This document shows positions 48,120 to 58,303 of a stretch of DNA of 64,000 nt, piece by piece (the stretch's first letter is position 1; each line of letters begins with the position of its first letter). Position numbers and translations under genes: made by a program. The notes under the pieces are model-generated. The model ran no database searches. It was not told the origin of the DNA and saw only the letters and a program-made list of their open reading frames with translations. Location of the stretch: assembly GCF_014253065.1 (NCBI RefSeq), contig NZ_JACLZK010000002.1, positions 62,001 through 126,000 of the forward strand. The letters run 5' to 3'. The DNA is from Campylobacter massiliensis (GTDB lineage: Bacteria; Campylobacterota; Campylobacteria; Campylobacterales; Campylobacteraceae).

Positions 48120-50492
48120 ATGAGAAAATATTTTTTGATTTTTTTACCGATTTTGGCGTTTTCTTTTAGCCTGAGCGTAAATTCGGGCGCAGAGGACGGC
48201 AGGCCCTACACCGTGATAAATATCAGCGACGAGAAGGAATTCGTCTGCAAAGAGGAGATCCTCGCCTACGACCGCAAACTTTATTTTTGCGACGTCGCTA
48301 GCGGTGCGCTGCCGAAGGTCGAGGATAAAATTTTGGCCCTGGCCGAAGTTAGATTTCGCGAGGAAAAGAGCGGCATGCGAGTCTATATCGTGCCTCGCGC
48401 GAGCTCCCGCTTGATCTCGTCTAGCGAGCCTCTTTACGGCGCGCCCGCAGTGCCGTTTAGCAGAAACGGCGGCGCAGCCAAACGCCACGCCATCGTGATA
48501 GATCAAAATTTAAGCGAATTTAAAAAACAAGCAAACGCTGGGATAAATTTCGCCCCGATATTTGACCAGATGACCGCGCCTAGCGTCGGGCCGCTCGATC
48601 TAAACAAGGCTCCGATAGAAAGCAGCGATAGCAACGACATAAACATGTACCTAGACGTCAAAAAAAGCTACGACGCCAAGCGCTACGACGACACGATAGC
48701 CACGATCCAGACGGCGCTACGCCGCTACCCAAACAGCATTTTTGCTAGCGAGTTTTTGCTCTATAGACTGCGCGCTTTGGATAAAATTTTAGACTCGCAA
48801 AATAGCTTCGAAGGGCTCGGCGCGGCGGATGTCGCAAGCGAGGGGCGCGCGTGGATGAGGCGGTTCGTGTCGGACGAAAACTACCCAGAGGTGCTCTATC
48901 TCGTGACCAAAGCCTACCTTAGGCAGGAGCTCGTTAGCGACGCGAACTATACGCTAGATATCCTCATGAACGAGCATCCAAACTCAAATTTTACCAAGCT
49001 AGCCGTCCTTGAGTTTGCCGATAGGCTATACGTCACGGGCAGGCAAGACGAGGCGGTAAAGATGTACGAGGACGTGCTGTACTCGGCGCAGACGCTAGAC
49101 GTCGCTAGCCGCGCGGCTCTGAGCCTCGTGCAGGGCAGTATCGACAAGGCGAAATTCGACCGCGCCAAGGACTTTATGCTTAAAATTTTAAACAAAAATC
49201 AAGAGTACCTACTAAACGACGCATCCAAGCTAATGACGCTGGCGGGGGTATTTCACGAGAAAAAGATGGACGATATCGCCGCGAGAATTTATGAAATTTT
49301 ACTCGCCCGCTTAAATAAAAACGACGATGATTACGAAACAGTGCTAAAAAATCTAGGCATCGCGCTAACGGGCACTCCCGATACGCAAAAAGCCTACGAC
49401 TACCTAAAAAGATACCAAAGCGAGTTTGCGGACGGACAGTATGCCGCCATCGTGCAAAATGCGCTCGATAAGCTATTTTTCGCCAGAAACGACGAGAACA
49501 ACGCGACTAAACTGCACGAGCACTACGATGCGCTCATGGGTAAATACGGAAAAACCGACGTCGGCGCCAAGGCGCTAAAAGAGCAGGTCGCACTCTATCT
49601 AAAAGAGCGTAAATTTGACTCCGTCCTGCGCTATACCCAGGCCGTGCGCGATCTAAACGATACGGACGCTAGCGCCGTCTTGGAGCAGGCGGCGTTAAAT
49701 TTGACAAACGAAGCCATCCGTCAAAACGACTGCGCCGCGGTAGTAAATTTGACCGAAAACTACGGCGTAGGCGATAAAATCGGGGCTAAATTTAAACTCT
49801 TTGACTGCTATATGCGCCTATCGCGTTTCGCCGTCGCGCACGAGCTCGCCTCGCAAAATATCCTTGCGCCAGACATGCTCGACCGCGTGGAGTGGCTCAT
49901 CAAGCTAGCCTCCGTTTTGATAAAGACGGAAAAGTATAACGACGCCTTGCGCGTGGCAGACGAAGCCCTAGCTATCGCGTCTAGGCAGGAGTATGCCGAC
50001 GTCTCGCCCGTGCTTTTTTATAGATTTGAGGCGCTGATGGGACTGGGTAGGCTCACCGATGCCGCCGCGACGATAACTGCCGTCGAGACGCTACGCAAAA
50101 ACGACTTTAAGGTCATCGAGCTCTACGACCGCATGGCCGAGGCGACATACGGCGCGAACGACTTTTTAAATGCGTCGGTTTACGCCAAAAAGGCGATCGA
50201 CCTGCAAAAACGCTTGCATATCGCCACCTTTAGCCCGAAAATCGACTTTGAGTACATCGGCTCGCTAAGCAAGCTGGATAGGCTGGACGAGGCGTTGCAA
50301 GCCGCGCAGGAGCTCGTAGATACGCGCCTAGATCCCGAAAACAGGCTGCGAGCGCTAACTCAGATCTCGGAAATCTACATCAAACTAAAACGCGAAAGCG
50401 AAGCAAAGCCGTATCTGCAAGAGTGCGTCGGCTCAAATCTGCAAAGCTCGTGGAAGGCTATCTGCGCCGAGCAGATGAAGCTCGTGGAGTAA
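48120..50492 (+). CDS. pflA: PflA-like TPR protein of the flagellar motor scaffold
   Basis: 790 aa, matching the known length of Campylobacter PflA (about 788). It has a signal peptide (KYFLIFLPILAFSFSLSVNS), then a beta-rich N-terminal region, then many tetratricopeptide-like helical repeats from about residue 185 on (YDAKRYDDTIATIQTALRRYPNS, FDRAKDFMLKILNKN, DRLDEALQAAQELVDTRLDPE). PflA forms the periplasmic disc spokes that hold the stators in the wide epsilonproteobacterial motor. The identification rests on length, architecture and repeats. Confidence 0.82.
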   Translation: MRKYFLIFLPILAFSFSLSVNSGAEDGRPYTVINISDEKEFVCKEEILAYDRKLYFCDVASGALPKVEDKILALAEVRFREEKSGMRVYIVPRASSRLISSSEPLYGAPAVPFSRNGGAAKRHAIVIDQNLSEFKKQANAGINFAPIFDQMTAPSVGPLDLNKAPIESSDSNDINMYLDVKKSYDAKRYDDTIATIQTALRRYPNSIFASEFLLYRLRALDKILDSQNSFEGLGAADVASEGRAWMRRFVSDENYPEVLYLVTKAYLRQELVSDANYTLDILMNEHPNSNFTKLAVLEFADRLYVTGRQDEAVKMYEDVLYSAQTLDVASRAALSLVQGSIDKAKFDRAKDFMLKILNKNQEYLLNDASKLMTLAGVFHEKKMDDIAARIYEILLARLNKNDDDYETVLKNLGIALTGTPDTQKAYDYLKRYQSEFADGQYAAIVQNALDKLFFARNDENNATKLHEHYDALMGKYGKTDVGAKALKEQVALYLKERKFDSVLRYTQAVRDLNDTDASAVLEQAALNLTNEAIRQNDCAAVVNLTENYGVGDKIGAKFKLFDCYMRLSRFAVAHELASQNILAPDMLDRVEWLIKLASVLIKTEKYNDALRVADEALAIASRQEYADVSPVLFYRFEALMGLGRLTDAAATITAVETLRKNDFKVIELYDRMAEATYGANDFLNASVYAKKAIDLQKRLHIATFSPKIDFEYIGSLSKLDRLDEALQAAQELVDTRLDPENRLRALTQISEIYIKLKRESEAKPYLQECVGSNLQSSWKAICAEQMKLVE

Positions 50493-50859
50493 ATTTTGAG
50501 CTTTTGCTTTTTACGTTAAATTCGGCCAAAATTTTACTGAAAAACCTGCTCAAATTTAGCCGGGAAGCTCGGGTTAAATTTTGGTTTGATCGCCGTACTT
50601 TTGGCTTTGTGCCGGGCCTAGGCTCGTGCGGGACGCGGCGCTATCTTTTTATCCGCAGATATTTTACGACAAACGGGTCAAATTTAAGGCCATTTGACGT
50701 TAAATTTGACTTTTTGCCTGATTAAATTTGCCAAGCGGCAGCAGTCCTAAAAAAATGCAGCTACGCCTTTGCAACCAAATTTAAGCCCCTAATTTTGGCA
50801 CTTTACTACGTTAAATTCGATATAATTTCTAAAATTAGCGCTTTTAAAAGGAGCTGGCC
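50493..50859. other. Intergenic region, 367 bp, AAATTT-rich
   Basis: A 100-codon frame over 50423-50725 overlaps the end of pflA and has no recognisable features; it is judged spurious. At the right end AAAAGGAGCTGGCC is the ribosome-binding site of the next gene. Confidence 0.45.
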
Positions 50860-51477
50860 GTGAACGTAAAATTTCAAGCCGAGATGAAAGAGCTGGACGA
50901 GAAATTTGCCGCTATCCCTAAGGATGAAAAAAGGCGGTATGATAGGCATAGGTTTATCAGACGGGCGACTATGACGTACTGGTCGTCGACGTTTGTCGTT
51001 TTTTATCTTTTTACGATATTGGCGTCTTGTTTGGAGTCGTTTTTCATAAGTAACGACATAGAATTGCCGCCTGAAGTTTTTAGCTATATTCGGGGCGCTG
51101 TGATGATAGTTGCGCCTATTTTCTGGACGTTTTATGTTTTAAGGCGAGATCAAACCAAGCGATACAGCTATCTTTTCGTTAGGGATCAGTGGGATAGTTT
51201 TCTAGCCTTTAGGATAGAAAATTTTGCCAGCATAGTTTTGATTTCGTACCCGATTTTACTTATTATCGGGTCGTTTTTCGTGAAGGATAGTGGCGGCGGA
51301 TATGCCGCTTATGTTTTATACGGCCTTGTCGTAGCTCCGATTTGCTTGCTTGTTTTTGCCGTATGCTACTCTCGCAATAAAAGCTCATACGAACCGGCAC
51401 CCGAAGATGCAGATCTGCGCAGGGAGTCCGGCTTAGCGGCTCAAAGCGCAAAATCAGCAGAGGAAAGACTCAGTTAG
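50860..51477 (+). CDS. Membrane protein of a tandem paralogue pair, first copy
   Basis: 205 aa with GTG start (AAGGAG ahead). A charged N-terminal helix (MKELDEKFAAIPKDEKRRYDRH) is followed by RFIRRATM and four hydrophobic segments (about 43-62, 75-90, 126-147, 153-172). The C-terminus is polar. It matches the next frame over its whole length: KRRYDRHRFIRRATM against KNRYDVHRLIRCASM, FRIENFASIVLISYPILLI against FTVENLASIALILYPLVLI, and NKSSYEP against NRSTYIP. No known family is recognised. It ends in TAG. Confidence 0.65.
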   Translation: MNVKFQAEMKELDEKFAAIPKDEKRRYDRHRFIRRATMTYWSSTFVVFYLFTILASCLESFFISNDIELPPEVFSYIRGAVMIVAPIFWTFYVLRRDQTKRYSYLFVRDQWDSFLAFRIENFASIVLISYPILLIIGSFFVKDSGGGYAAYVLYGLVVAPICLLVFAVCYSRNKSSYEPAPEDADLRRESGLAAQSAKSAEERLS

Positions 51478-51954
51478 CTAAACGACCTGGACGCGGAATT
51501 TGATCAAATACCTTGGCATCTAAAAAACCGTTACGACGTGCATAGGCTTATCAGGTGCGCTAGTATGGCATTTATCGGATTTACGCTCATGGTTTCGTGG
51601 TTTGCGGGCTTTATAGGAAACATCTTAGGAGTTGCATACCTTGCCGTGGTGCTGATTTTGCCGTATTTTTTCACGAAAATTTACTTAAAAAGCTATCCTA
51701 CGAAAAAATACAGCAAATTTTTCATAAAAAATCAGCGACTTTGTTTGAAGATTTTTACAGTTGAAAATTTAGCTAGCATTGCTTTGATCTTGTATCCGCT
51801 TGTACTCATAGTAGCAGCCCTGATCGCTAGAAATGACGAAAAGACGATGAGCATGCTTTTGGGCGGATCAAACGTATTATCGGCTTGTCTTGTTATTTTT
51901 GCGGCATGCTATCTGTTTAACCGAAGTACGTATATCCCAAAAGACGAAGCGTAA
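51478..51954 (+). CDS. Membrane protein of a tandem paralogue pair, second copy (no clear start codon)
   Basis: The frame continues without a gap after the TAG of the first copy: codons from 51478 read LNDLDAEFDQIPWHLKNRYD and align with the beginning of the first copy. No ATG, GTG or TTG occurs before GTG at 51538, which lies inside the conserved segment. A protein from that GTG would have 138 aa and miss the first 20 conserved residues. Either the second copy lost its start, or the TAG has split one two-domain protein, or TAG is read through. Four hydrophobic segments as in copy one. Confidence 0.55.
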   Translation, partial: LNDLDAEFDQIPWHLKNRYDVHRLIRCASMAFIGFTLMVSWFAGFIGNILGVAYLAVVLILPYFFTKIYLKSYPTKKYSKFFIKNQRLCLKIFTVENLASIALILYPLVLIVAALIARNDEKTMSMLLGGSNVLSACLVIFAACYLFNRSTYIPKDEA

Positions 51955-52349
51955 TTTTTTAAATTTGAGGGGCGCTTACGCTTGGCACGGCGGTAAATTT
52001 AAGCGGCACGGACACGGCTTGTTTTTGAGGCTTGGTTAAATTTGCCGTGCAAGATAAATTTGATAAGTTTTGTAAAATTTAGACCGTTTAAATTTGGCTT
52101 CAAATTTTACCGTGTCTTTGGTTTTGGGTTTGCGGGCAAGCTTAAATTTGACGAGAGTAGAATCAACAAGCAAATTTATAAGTGCTTTTAAAATTGGATT
52201 TTAACCGTGCGAGATCAAATTCGACCGTAAAGTCCGAGCATAAATTTGAAGTAAGAGTAAAAGCGATTTTGTAAATGGATTTAAATTTGACGAAATATCG
52301 GCTAAATTTACGCCCTAAAATGCTCAAATTTAGCCGACATTTTAGCAAA
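51955..52349. other. Convergent intergenic region, 395 bp, 13 copies of AAATTT
   Basis: No gene or terminator hairpin stands out. AAATTT occurs about every 30 bases, mostly within TAAATTTGA or CAAATTTA, on a palindromic core. Confidence 0.6.
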
Positions 52350-54275
52350 TTAAAAAATCAGTCCCTCGTCGTCTTGTTTTATTAGAGTATCTTGCGCGTC
52401 TTGTTTCGGTACCGGCGAGATCTTCGTATAGACCTCGATCAGGCCCTCGTACGCGGTGTGAAAGACGCCTTCTGGCTCGATGAAGGTTTTTTGTTTTAGC
52501 GGGTACTCCTTCATATAGCTTTCCATAAATTTCTTAAATACCGGAGCCGCCGTGCGTCCGCCGCCCTCGACCTTTCTCATCGGCGTGTTGTCGTCGTTGC
52601 CGTACCATACGACTACCTCGACCTCGGGCGTAAATCCGCAAAACCACGCGTCGATGTTATTATTCGTCGTGCCGGTCTTGCCCGCGACTTGTACGCCGTT
52701 TAGCCTGGCGCTTTGTCCCGTGCCGCGCTCCACGACTGTTTTCATCATATCGGTCATCAGATAGGCCTGCTCTGGCTCGGTGACGAACGTCCGCTCAGGC
52801 TCAAAAACCGCTTCTAAATTTTGATAGTTTATGATGCGTTTGATGAGGCTTGGCTCCACGATCTCGCCGCCGTTTGGAAACATCGAGTAAAATTTGGCGA
52901 ATTCTAACGGCGAGATACCGAAGCTACCAAGTGCGATGGATAGGTTTTTAGGTATGTTTTTAAAGCCCATCTCGGTTAGCTTTTTGTAAGCCGTATCAAG
53001 CCCGATCTCGTCGAGTAAATTTATCGTGGCGAGGTTGCGCGACTGACGCAGGGCCTCGCGCAGCGTGATGTAGCCCTGGAAGCCGCCGCTGTAGTTTTTC
53101 GGGCGCCACTCGTACTGGCTGCCTTCGTTAAAGACTCTCGAGATGTCGGCAGCCTTACTCATCGGCGAGTAGCCCATGTCTAGGGCGATCTGGTAGATAA
53201 ATGGCTTAAAGCTAGATCCCGGTTGGCGCATACTCTGCGTGGCGCGGTTGTAGCTGCTTTTGGCGTAGTCTACTCCGCCGACTAGCGCGAGTACCTCGCC
53301 TGTCTTTGGCAGGGTGACGACGATGGCGCCGTTTAGGATGCTGGCGTTTGCGTCTTTGTTTCGTTTCAGGATCTCGTTATGGCCGTATTTGAGCGCCTCG
53401 GACGCCATTTGCTGCACTTTTAGATCGACGTTTGTTTCGATGACGTAGCCGCCCGTTTTGATATCCTCAAAGCGTTTTGAGGCTTCTTTTAGCACCTCGT
53501 CTACGATGTACGGGGCTTTGTTTTGCGTGAGCGTATCGTCAAAGACTACGGGCTGCTCGACTAGCGCTGCTTTGTACTCGGCGTCGCTGATCCAACCTAG
53601 CGCGTTCATCCTTGAGATTACGTTATTTGCGCGGCTTAGAGATAGGTCTAGGTGGCGAGTCGGATCGTAGGTGCTAGGAGCCTTTGGTAAGCCCACTAGG
53701 ATCGCGATCTCTTTTAGCGTGAGCTCGTTAAGCTCCTTTCTAAAGTACCCCTTGGCCGCGGTCTTGATGCCGTGGTAGCCGTGCCCGAGATAGACGTGGT
53801 TTAGGTAGCGCTCCAGGATTTGCTCTTTGCTTAGCTCGTTTTCCAGCTTCATCGAGATGATCATCTCTTTGACCTTTCGAGTTAGCTTTTTTTCTCTAGT
53901 TAGCACCATGTTTTTAACGAGCTGCTGTGTGAGCGTGCTAGCGCCCTCGACCAGTTTGCCGGCCTTTATATCTTTAACGACAGCTCGCGTGATAGCTTCG
54001 GGGTTTACGCCGCCGTGCTCGAAAAAGCTCGTATCCTCGATGGCTACCAGTGCCTCGATGACGCGCGGTGGGATGTCCTCGTACTTGACGTAGATCCTGT
54101 TTTCGTCAAAGATATTTGCGATGAGCTCGCCGTTTCTATCATAAATTTGAGTCGCGAGCTTTGGCTTAAAATCGATAATGTTTGACGCATCAAAGGTGAC
54201 TTGCGAATAAAGATAAACAAACGCGGCGCTCAGCGAAACAAAGATAATAAACAAAATCGAAGCTAAAATTCTCAT
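52350..54275 (-). CDS. pbpA: Penicillin-binding protein 1A (class A)
   Basis: 641 aa bifunctional peptidoglycan synthase anchored by an N-terminal membrane segment (ASILFIIFVSLSAAFVYLYS). The transglycosylase domain has the catalytic Glu in AIEDTSFFEHGGVNPEAI, plus GASTLTQQLVKNM and EMIISMKLENELSKEQILE. The transpeptidase domain has the active Ser in QPGSSFKPFIYQ (SxxK), SRN in LRQSRNLATI and KTGTTNNNIDAW. Somewhat shorter than E. coli PBP1a. The end overlaps maf in the upstream direction by four bases. Confidence 0.94.
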   Translation of the reverse strand: MRILASILFIIFVSLSAAFVYLYSQVTFDASNIIDFKPKLATQIYDRNGELIANIFDENRIYVKYEDIPPRVIEALVAIEDTSFFEHGGVNPEAITRAVVKDIKAGKLVEGASTLTQQLVKNMVLTREKKLTRKVKEMIISMKLENELSKEQILERYLNHVYLGHGYHGIKTAAKGYFRKELNELTLKEIAILVGLPKAPSTYDPTRHLDLSLSRANNVISRMNALGWISDAEYKAALVEQPVVFDDTLTQNKAPYIVDEVLKEASKRFEDIKTGGYVIETNVDLKVQQMASEALKYGHNEILKRNKDANASILNGAIVVTLPKTGEVLALVGGVDYAKSSYNRATQSMRQPGSSFKPFIYQIALDMGYSPMSKAADISRVFNEGSQYEWRPKNYSGGFQGYITLREALRQSRNLATINLLDEIGLDTAYKKLTEMGFKNIPKNLSIALGSFGISPLEFAKFYSMFPNGGEIVEPSLIKRIINYQNLEAVFEPERTFVTEPEQAYLMTDMMKTVVERGTGQSARLNGVQVAGKTGTTNNNIDAWFCGFTPEVEVVVWYGNDDNTPMRKVEGGGRTAAPVFKKFMESYMKEYPLKQKTFIEPEGVFHTAYEGLIEVYTKISPVPKQDAQDTLIKQDDEGLIF

Positions 54276-54820
54276 AAAAAGGCCTTTAAAATTTTCACGT
54301 TTAGCCCCATTGCGGTGCTAGTTTCGCCGTTTTGGCTTAGGATGTATTTTTTGTTGAAATTTTCTATCGTCATGGCTCCGGCTTTGCCCTGCCAAAGATC
54401 GCCAGATAGGTAGTTTTGCAGGTCGGCTTCGTCAAATTTAGCAAATTTATACTCGGCAAAGCTGACGTTAAAAAGCTCGAATTTTTCGCCTAAAAATATC
54501 ATTGCGGTTACGATCCTAGCGGTGTTGCCGCTTTGCATTTTTAGCATTTTAAAAGCTTCTTTTTCGTCTTTTGCTTTGCCTAAAATTTTACCGTCGCATA
54601 CGACGACGCTGTCTGCGAAAACGACGTTTTTTACTCCGTCGTTTGCTTTTAGAAACTGCTCTTTTTTTGCCGCTACGATCTTTTGAACGTAGACGTGCGG
54701 CGGTAAATTTTTATCCACGCCGCTCTCGTCGTAGTCGAAGAAAACCTGCTCAAATTTAACGCCGTGATCTTGCAAAACCTTAGCTCTAGTAACCGAGCTC
54801 GAAGCCAAAATAATCATCAA
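54272..54820 (-). CDS. Maf-like nucleotide pyrophosphatase
   Basis: 182 aa. Begins IILASSSVTRAKVLQDHG (the S-x-S-x-x-R motif of Maf), with VFADSVVVCDGKILGKAKDEKEA and the closing SQNGETSTAMGLNVKIL. Maf proteins hydrolyse non-canonical or modified nucleoside triphosphates and affect division. It overlaps pbpA and the membrane-protein gene on either side by four bases; the order alaS, maf, pbpA is recalled from C. jejuni. Confidence 0.88.
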   Translation of the reverse strand: MMIILASSSVTRAKVLQDHGVKFEQVFFDYDESGVDKNLPPHVYVQKIVAAKKEQFLKANDGVKNVVFADSVVVCDGKILGKAKDEKEAFKMLKMQSGNTARIVTAMIFLGEKFELFNVSFAEYKFAKFDEADLQNYLSGDLWQGKAGAMTIENFNKKYILSQNGETSTAMGLNVKILKAFL

Positions 54821-55311
54821 AACTCCCTGTAAGATACGCCCAGATACGCAGCCAGCAGCGCAAATGCGACGTTTAGCGGGATGAAGTAATAAATCGTAAC
54901 TATGAGGTTTTCGTGAAGCTCGACGTATTCGCTATTTTGCAGGGATTTTGAGGCTTTGTTTAGGCGGTACGTGACGTAAATGACGTTTAGAAACAAAAAT
55001 CCCCAGATCGCCCATTTCGTCGTTAAAATCGTATTTAGCATCGGATCGGCGTTTTTGATCGCGTTTTGCTTAGCTAGTATCGCGCCGGTTACGCCCATGA
55101 CGGCGATCGAGCCGTAGATTGCGTAGCCTAGGCGCTTTAGCATGGAGATTATCGTTTGGTATTTTTGCGTGTCGCCTTCGATATTTTTCATAAAAAATTT
55201 AGCGATGAGTAAAAAATTTGCTTGAAATCCGATAAAAACGACCACGGAGAGGATGTGGATAAAGGGTAGGGCGTTGCTAATCTTTGCAAAAGCTATGTTA
55301 AATTCGGGCAT
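54817..55311 (-). CDS. Four-helix membrane protein, unknown
   Basis: 164 aa with four hydrophobic segments (about 14-36, 59-80, 90-112, 135-157). HILSVVVFIGFQANF places a histidine at the start of the first helix, and LTTKWAIWGFLFLNV is in the third. The pattern resembles small heme- or copper-related membrane proteins of the CopD/DUF2269 kind, but this is not established. It is translationally coupled to maf. Confidence 0.55.
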   Translation of the reverse strand: MPEFNIAFAKISNALPFIHILSVVVFIGFQANFLLIAKFFMKNIEGDTQKYQTIISMLKRLGYAIYGSIAVMGVTGAILAKQNAIKNADPMLNTILTTKWAIWGFLFLNVIYVTYRLNKASKSLQNSEYVELHENLIVTIYYFIPLNVAFALLAAYLGVSYREF

Positions 55312-55575
55312 TTGTCCCCTTTGATTTTAAATTTTCTCGCGCTAAAGTTACTTGGACGGCGGCAAAATTTGACGCCAAAATGCGCGAATAAAATAAACTC
55401 ATAAACTTATATTTTCCTTTAAATTTTATCTCGGCTCGTAAAATGCAAATTTCCAAATTTGCTTTGCGGCGTCAAATTTGATCTTGCCGCAACCAGCTCA
55501 AATTCGCTTTAAAATTTTACGCCGCAAAACCGCGGTCAAATTTAAGCTATTTTCTTAAATTTGACCGACGCGAGC

Positions 55576-58125
55576 TTATTTTTCAAGCCTCGTTTTAGCA
55601 AACTCTAACGCCTGCCTGATCGCGTCTTCGATCGCTAGTGCGTTTTTACCGCCTGCGGTTGCGAAGTCGTCCTTGCCGCCGCCGTTTCCGCCTAAAATTT
55701 GAGCCGTAAATTTGACCCATTCGCCGGCTTTTAACGGCGCGTTTTTCACGCCTGCAGCCAGAGCGATTTTGCCCTCTTCGTTTACTTGTACGAGTAGGAT
55801 CGCCGCCTTTTCGTTCTCGTTTTTAAACTCGTCTATCGTCGCCTTTATATCGCCGCCGTCAAGCACCGCGACACAAAGCTTGGTTTCGTTTACGTTCACT
55901 ACCGCCAGCGCGTGCGCGTCTTTGGCTTGCTTGGTCTTGTCTTTTAGGCTTTTTATTTCGGCTTTTAATTTTTTTACCGCATTCATCGGCTCGGCGCTTT
56001 TTAGCTCGGTTTTTAGCTCTTCGATCTCGCCGCGCCAGGCTTTTGCTAGATTTAGCGCGGCTTTAGAGCACACAGCTTCGATCCTGCGCACGCCCGCACT
56101 CACGCCGCCTTCTTTTGTGATGAAAAACGCGCCGATCTGGCTTAAATTTGCCACGTGCGTACCGCCGCAAAGCTCCTTGCTGACCTCGCCGAAGCTTAGC
56201 ACGCGCACCTTGTCGGCGTATTTTTCGCCAAAAAGAGCGATCGCGCCGCTGTTTTTGGCGTCCTCGATATCCATTATCTCTGTTTTTGCCTCTATATTTT
56301 CGCTAATCGCGGCGTTGACGAAATTTTCGATCTTCGTTAGCTCCTCCGCCGTCACTGCCTTTGGATGCGAGAAGTCAAATCTGAGCCTGCTTGCCTCGAC
56401 GCTAGATCCGGCCTGCGCGATATGCGTTCCTAGCACGCTTCTAAGCGCAGAGTGGAGCAGGTGCGTAGCGCTGTGATGGCGCGCGATCTCGGCTCTTTGC
56501 TCGCTTACTTTTAGCTTCACCGTATCGCCGATTTTAAGCTCTTTTTTAACCGCGACGTTTGATAAATTTAGCCCGAAAAACTTCTGCGTATCTAGCACGT
56601 CGGCTGTGCCCTCTATCTCGCCGCTGTCGCCCGCCTGGCCGCCGCTTTGTGCGTAAAAAGGCGTCACGTCAAACATCGCCCAGCCTTGCTCGCCTGCTTT
56701 TAAAATTTGGGTTTCTTTAAAATCCTCGTCAAGTAGTGCCAAAACCTTGCTCGTGCGCTCAAGCTCCTCGTAGCCGCTGAATTTATTTTCGCCGAATTTC
56801 TCTAAAAGCGCCTTAAAATCGCCCTTTGCGCTCTTGTCGCCGCTGCCTTTCCAAGCAGCTTTAGCGCGTGCTTTTTGCTCGCTCATTAGCTCGTCAAATT
56901 TAGCTTCGTCGACTTTGAGTCCCTTTTCGCGTAGCATATCGGCCGTGAGATCTAGCGGAAATCCAAAAGTATCGTAAAGCTTAAACGCAGCCTCGCCGCT
57001 AAAAATATCTTTCGTGCGCGCTAGCTCGCTCTCAAAAAGCTCGAGTCCGCTTGCTATCGTGGCCAAAAATCTCTCTTCTTCGAGCCTTATTTGCTCTTTT
57101 ACCGCCGCCTTTTTCTCGTTTAAGTAGGCGTAGTGGCCGCCCATTAGCTCGCAGACGTTATCGACGAGACGGTACATGAAGGGCTCTTTTATGCCTAGTA
57201 GATATCCGTGTCTGATCGCGCGGCGCAGGATACGGCGAAGCACGTAGCCGCGACCCTCTTTGTCAAATGTAGTGCCCTGAGCTAGCAGGAAAGTCACCGA
57301 GCGGATGTGATCGCTGATGACGCGGTAGCTAGCGCCGCTCTCGTAGGCGTAAGGCTTGCCGCAAAGCTTTGCGACTTCTTCTATAAGAGGTATAAAAAGC
57401 GAGCTATCGTAATTGCTAAATTTGCCTTCCATTATCGCCGTGACGCGTTCAAGCCCCATGCCCGTGTCGATGCTCGGTTTTGGTAGCGGAGTTAATTTGC
57501 CGTCGCTACTGCGCTCGTACTGCATGAAGACTAGGTTCCAAATTTCAAGAAATCTATCGCCGTCGCCGCCCATGTAGTCTTCAGGCGTGTTAAAGTGCTC
57601 GCCGCCCTGGTCATAAAAGATCTCCGAGCACGGTCCGCACGGTCCCGTATCGCCCATCTGCCAGAAGTTATCGTGATCGCCGAATCTATAAATGCGCTCC
57701 TTTGCGATGTGCTGCTCCCATAGCGCAAACGCCTCATCGTCGCTCTCGTGGACGGTCACGTAGAGGCGGTCTTTTGGTAGTTTTAGCACCTGCGTGACGA
57801 ACTCCCACGCATACGCGATCGCGTCTTTTTTAAAGTATTCGCCGAAGCTAAAGTTTCCTAGCATCTCAAAAAACGTGTGGTGGCGCGCGGTGTAGCCGAC
57901 GTTATCTAGGTCGTTGTGCTTGCCGCCTGCGCGGATGCAGGTCTGACAGCTCGTGCGGATAGGCGGAGTAGGGCGCGGCACTTCGCCAGTAAAAATGCTC
58001 TTAAACGGCACCATGCCCGCGTTTGTAAAAAGCAGCGTAGCGTCATTCGGCACTAGCGGCGCTGACGGGATGATTTCATGACCTTTGCTTGCGAAAAAAT
58101 TTAAATAAGCCTCTCTAATATCCAT
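55576..58125 (-). CDS. alaS: Alanyl-tRNA synthetase
   Basis: 849 aa. Aminoacylation domain with [37 protein letters not shown] and [13 protein letters not shown]. The editing domain has [13 protein letters not shown] and the zinc ligands in [15 protein letters not shown]. The C-terminal DHHA1 domain ends [18 protein letters not shown] with the [15 protein letters not shown] nucleic-acid loop. Length is normal. Own promoter region of about 180 bases shared with the divergent oxidoreductase. Confidence 0.96.
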   Translation of the reverse strand: MDIREAYLNFFASKGHEIIPSAPLVPNDATLLFTNAGMVPFKSIFTGEVPRPTPPIRTSCQTCIRAGGKHNDLDNVGYTARHHTFFEMLGNFSFGEYFKKDAIAYAWEFVTQVLKLPKDRLYVTVHESDDEAFALWEQHIAKERIYRFGDHDNFWQMGDTGPCGPCSEIFYDQGGEHFNTPEDYMGGDGDRFLEIWNLVFMQYERSSDGKLTPLPKPSIDTGMGLERVTAIMEGKFSNYDSSLFIPLIEEVAKLCGKPYAYESGASYRVISDHIRSVTFLLAQGTTFDKEGRGYVLRRILRRAIRHGYLLGIKEPFMYRLVDNVCELMGGHYAYLNEKKAAVKEQIRLEEERFLATIASGLELFESELARTKDIFSGEAAFKLYDTFGFPLDLTADMLREKGLKVDEAKFDELMSEQKARAKAAWKGSGDKSAKGDFKALLEKFGENKFSGYEELERTSKVLALLDEDFKETQILKAGEQGWAMFDVTPFYAQSGGQAGDSGEIEGTADVLDTQKFFGLNLSNVAVKKELKIGDTVKLKVSEQRAEIARHHSATHLLHSALRSVLGTHIAQAGSSVEASRLRFDFSHPKAVTAEELTKIENFVNAAISENIEAKTEIMDIEDAKNSGAIALFGEKYADKVRVLSFGEVSKELCGGTHVANLSQIGAFFITKEGGVSAGVRRIEAVCSKAALNLAKAWRGEIEELKTELKSAEPMNAVKKLKAEIKSLKDKTKQAKDAHALAVVNVNETKLCVAVLDGGDIKATIDEFKNENEKAAILLVQVNEEGKIALAAGVKNAPLKAGEWVKFTAQILGGNGGGKDDFATAGGKNALAIEDAIRQALEFAKTRLEK

Positions 58126-58263
58126 CGTTTTTTCCTGATTAAAGTTTTAAAATAGGGCTGATTTTATCATAAATTTGATAAAACTTGTTTGAGGCTCGCC
58201 GTAAAAGGCATCGGCTAAATTTTAAAAATCGCTCGCATTAGCCGTTTAATTACTATTTTTTAC

Positions 58264-58269
58264 TATAAT
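58264..58269 (+). promoter_or_regulatory. -10 element for the oxidoreductase-hemH pair
   Basis: TATAAT at 58264-58269 after TTTTTTAC, about 35 bases before the ATG at 58304. The nearby TTTTATCA/TGATAAAA inverted repeat (about 58,156-58,177) contains the divergent alaS -10. Confidence 0.6.
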
Positions 58270-58303
58270 TGTCACAAAAACATTAAAATTTGGGAAAAAG
58301 ATT

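Noticed and set aside
50423-50725. 100-codon ORF overlapping the end of the pflA-like gene
   Set aside because: Starts inside the TPR gene, reads Phe/Arg-rich and has no domain or ribosome-binding site.
55712-56476. 254-codon plus-strand ORF
   Set aside because: Antisense shadow of alaS, serine/phenylalanine-rich as expected from codon mirroring.
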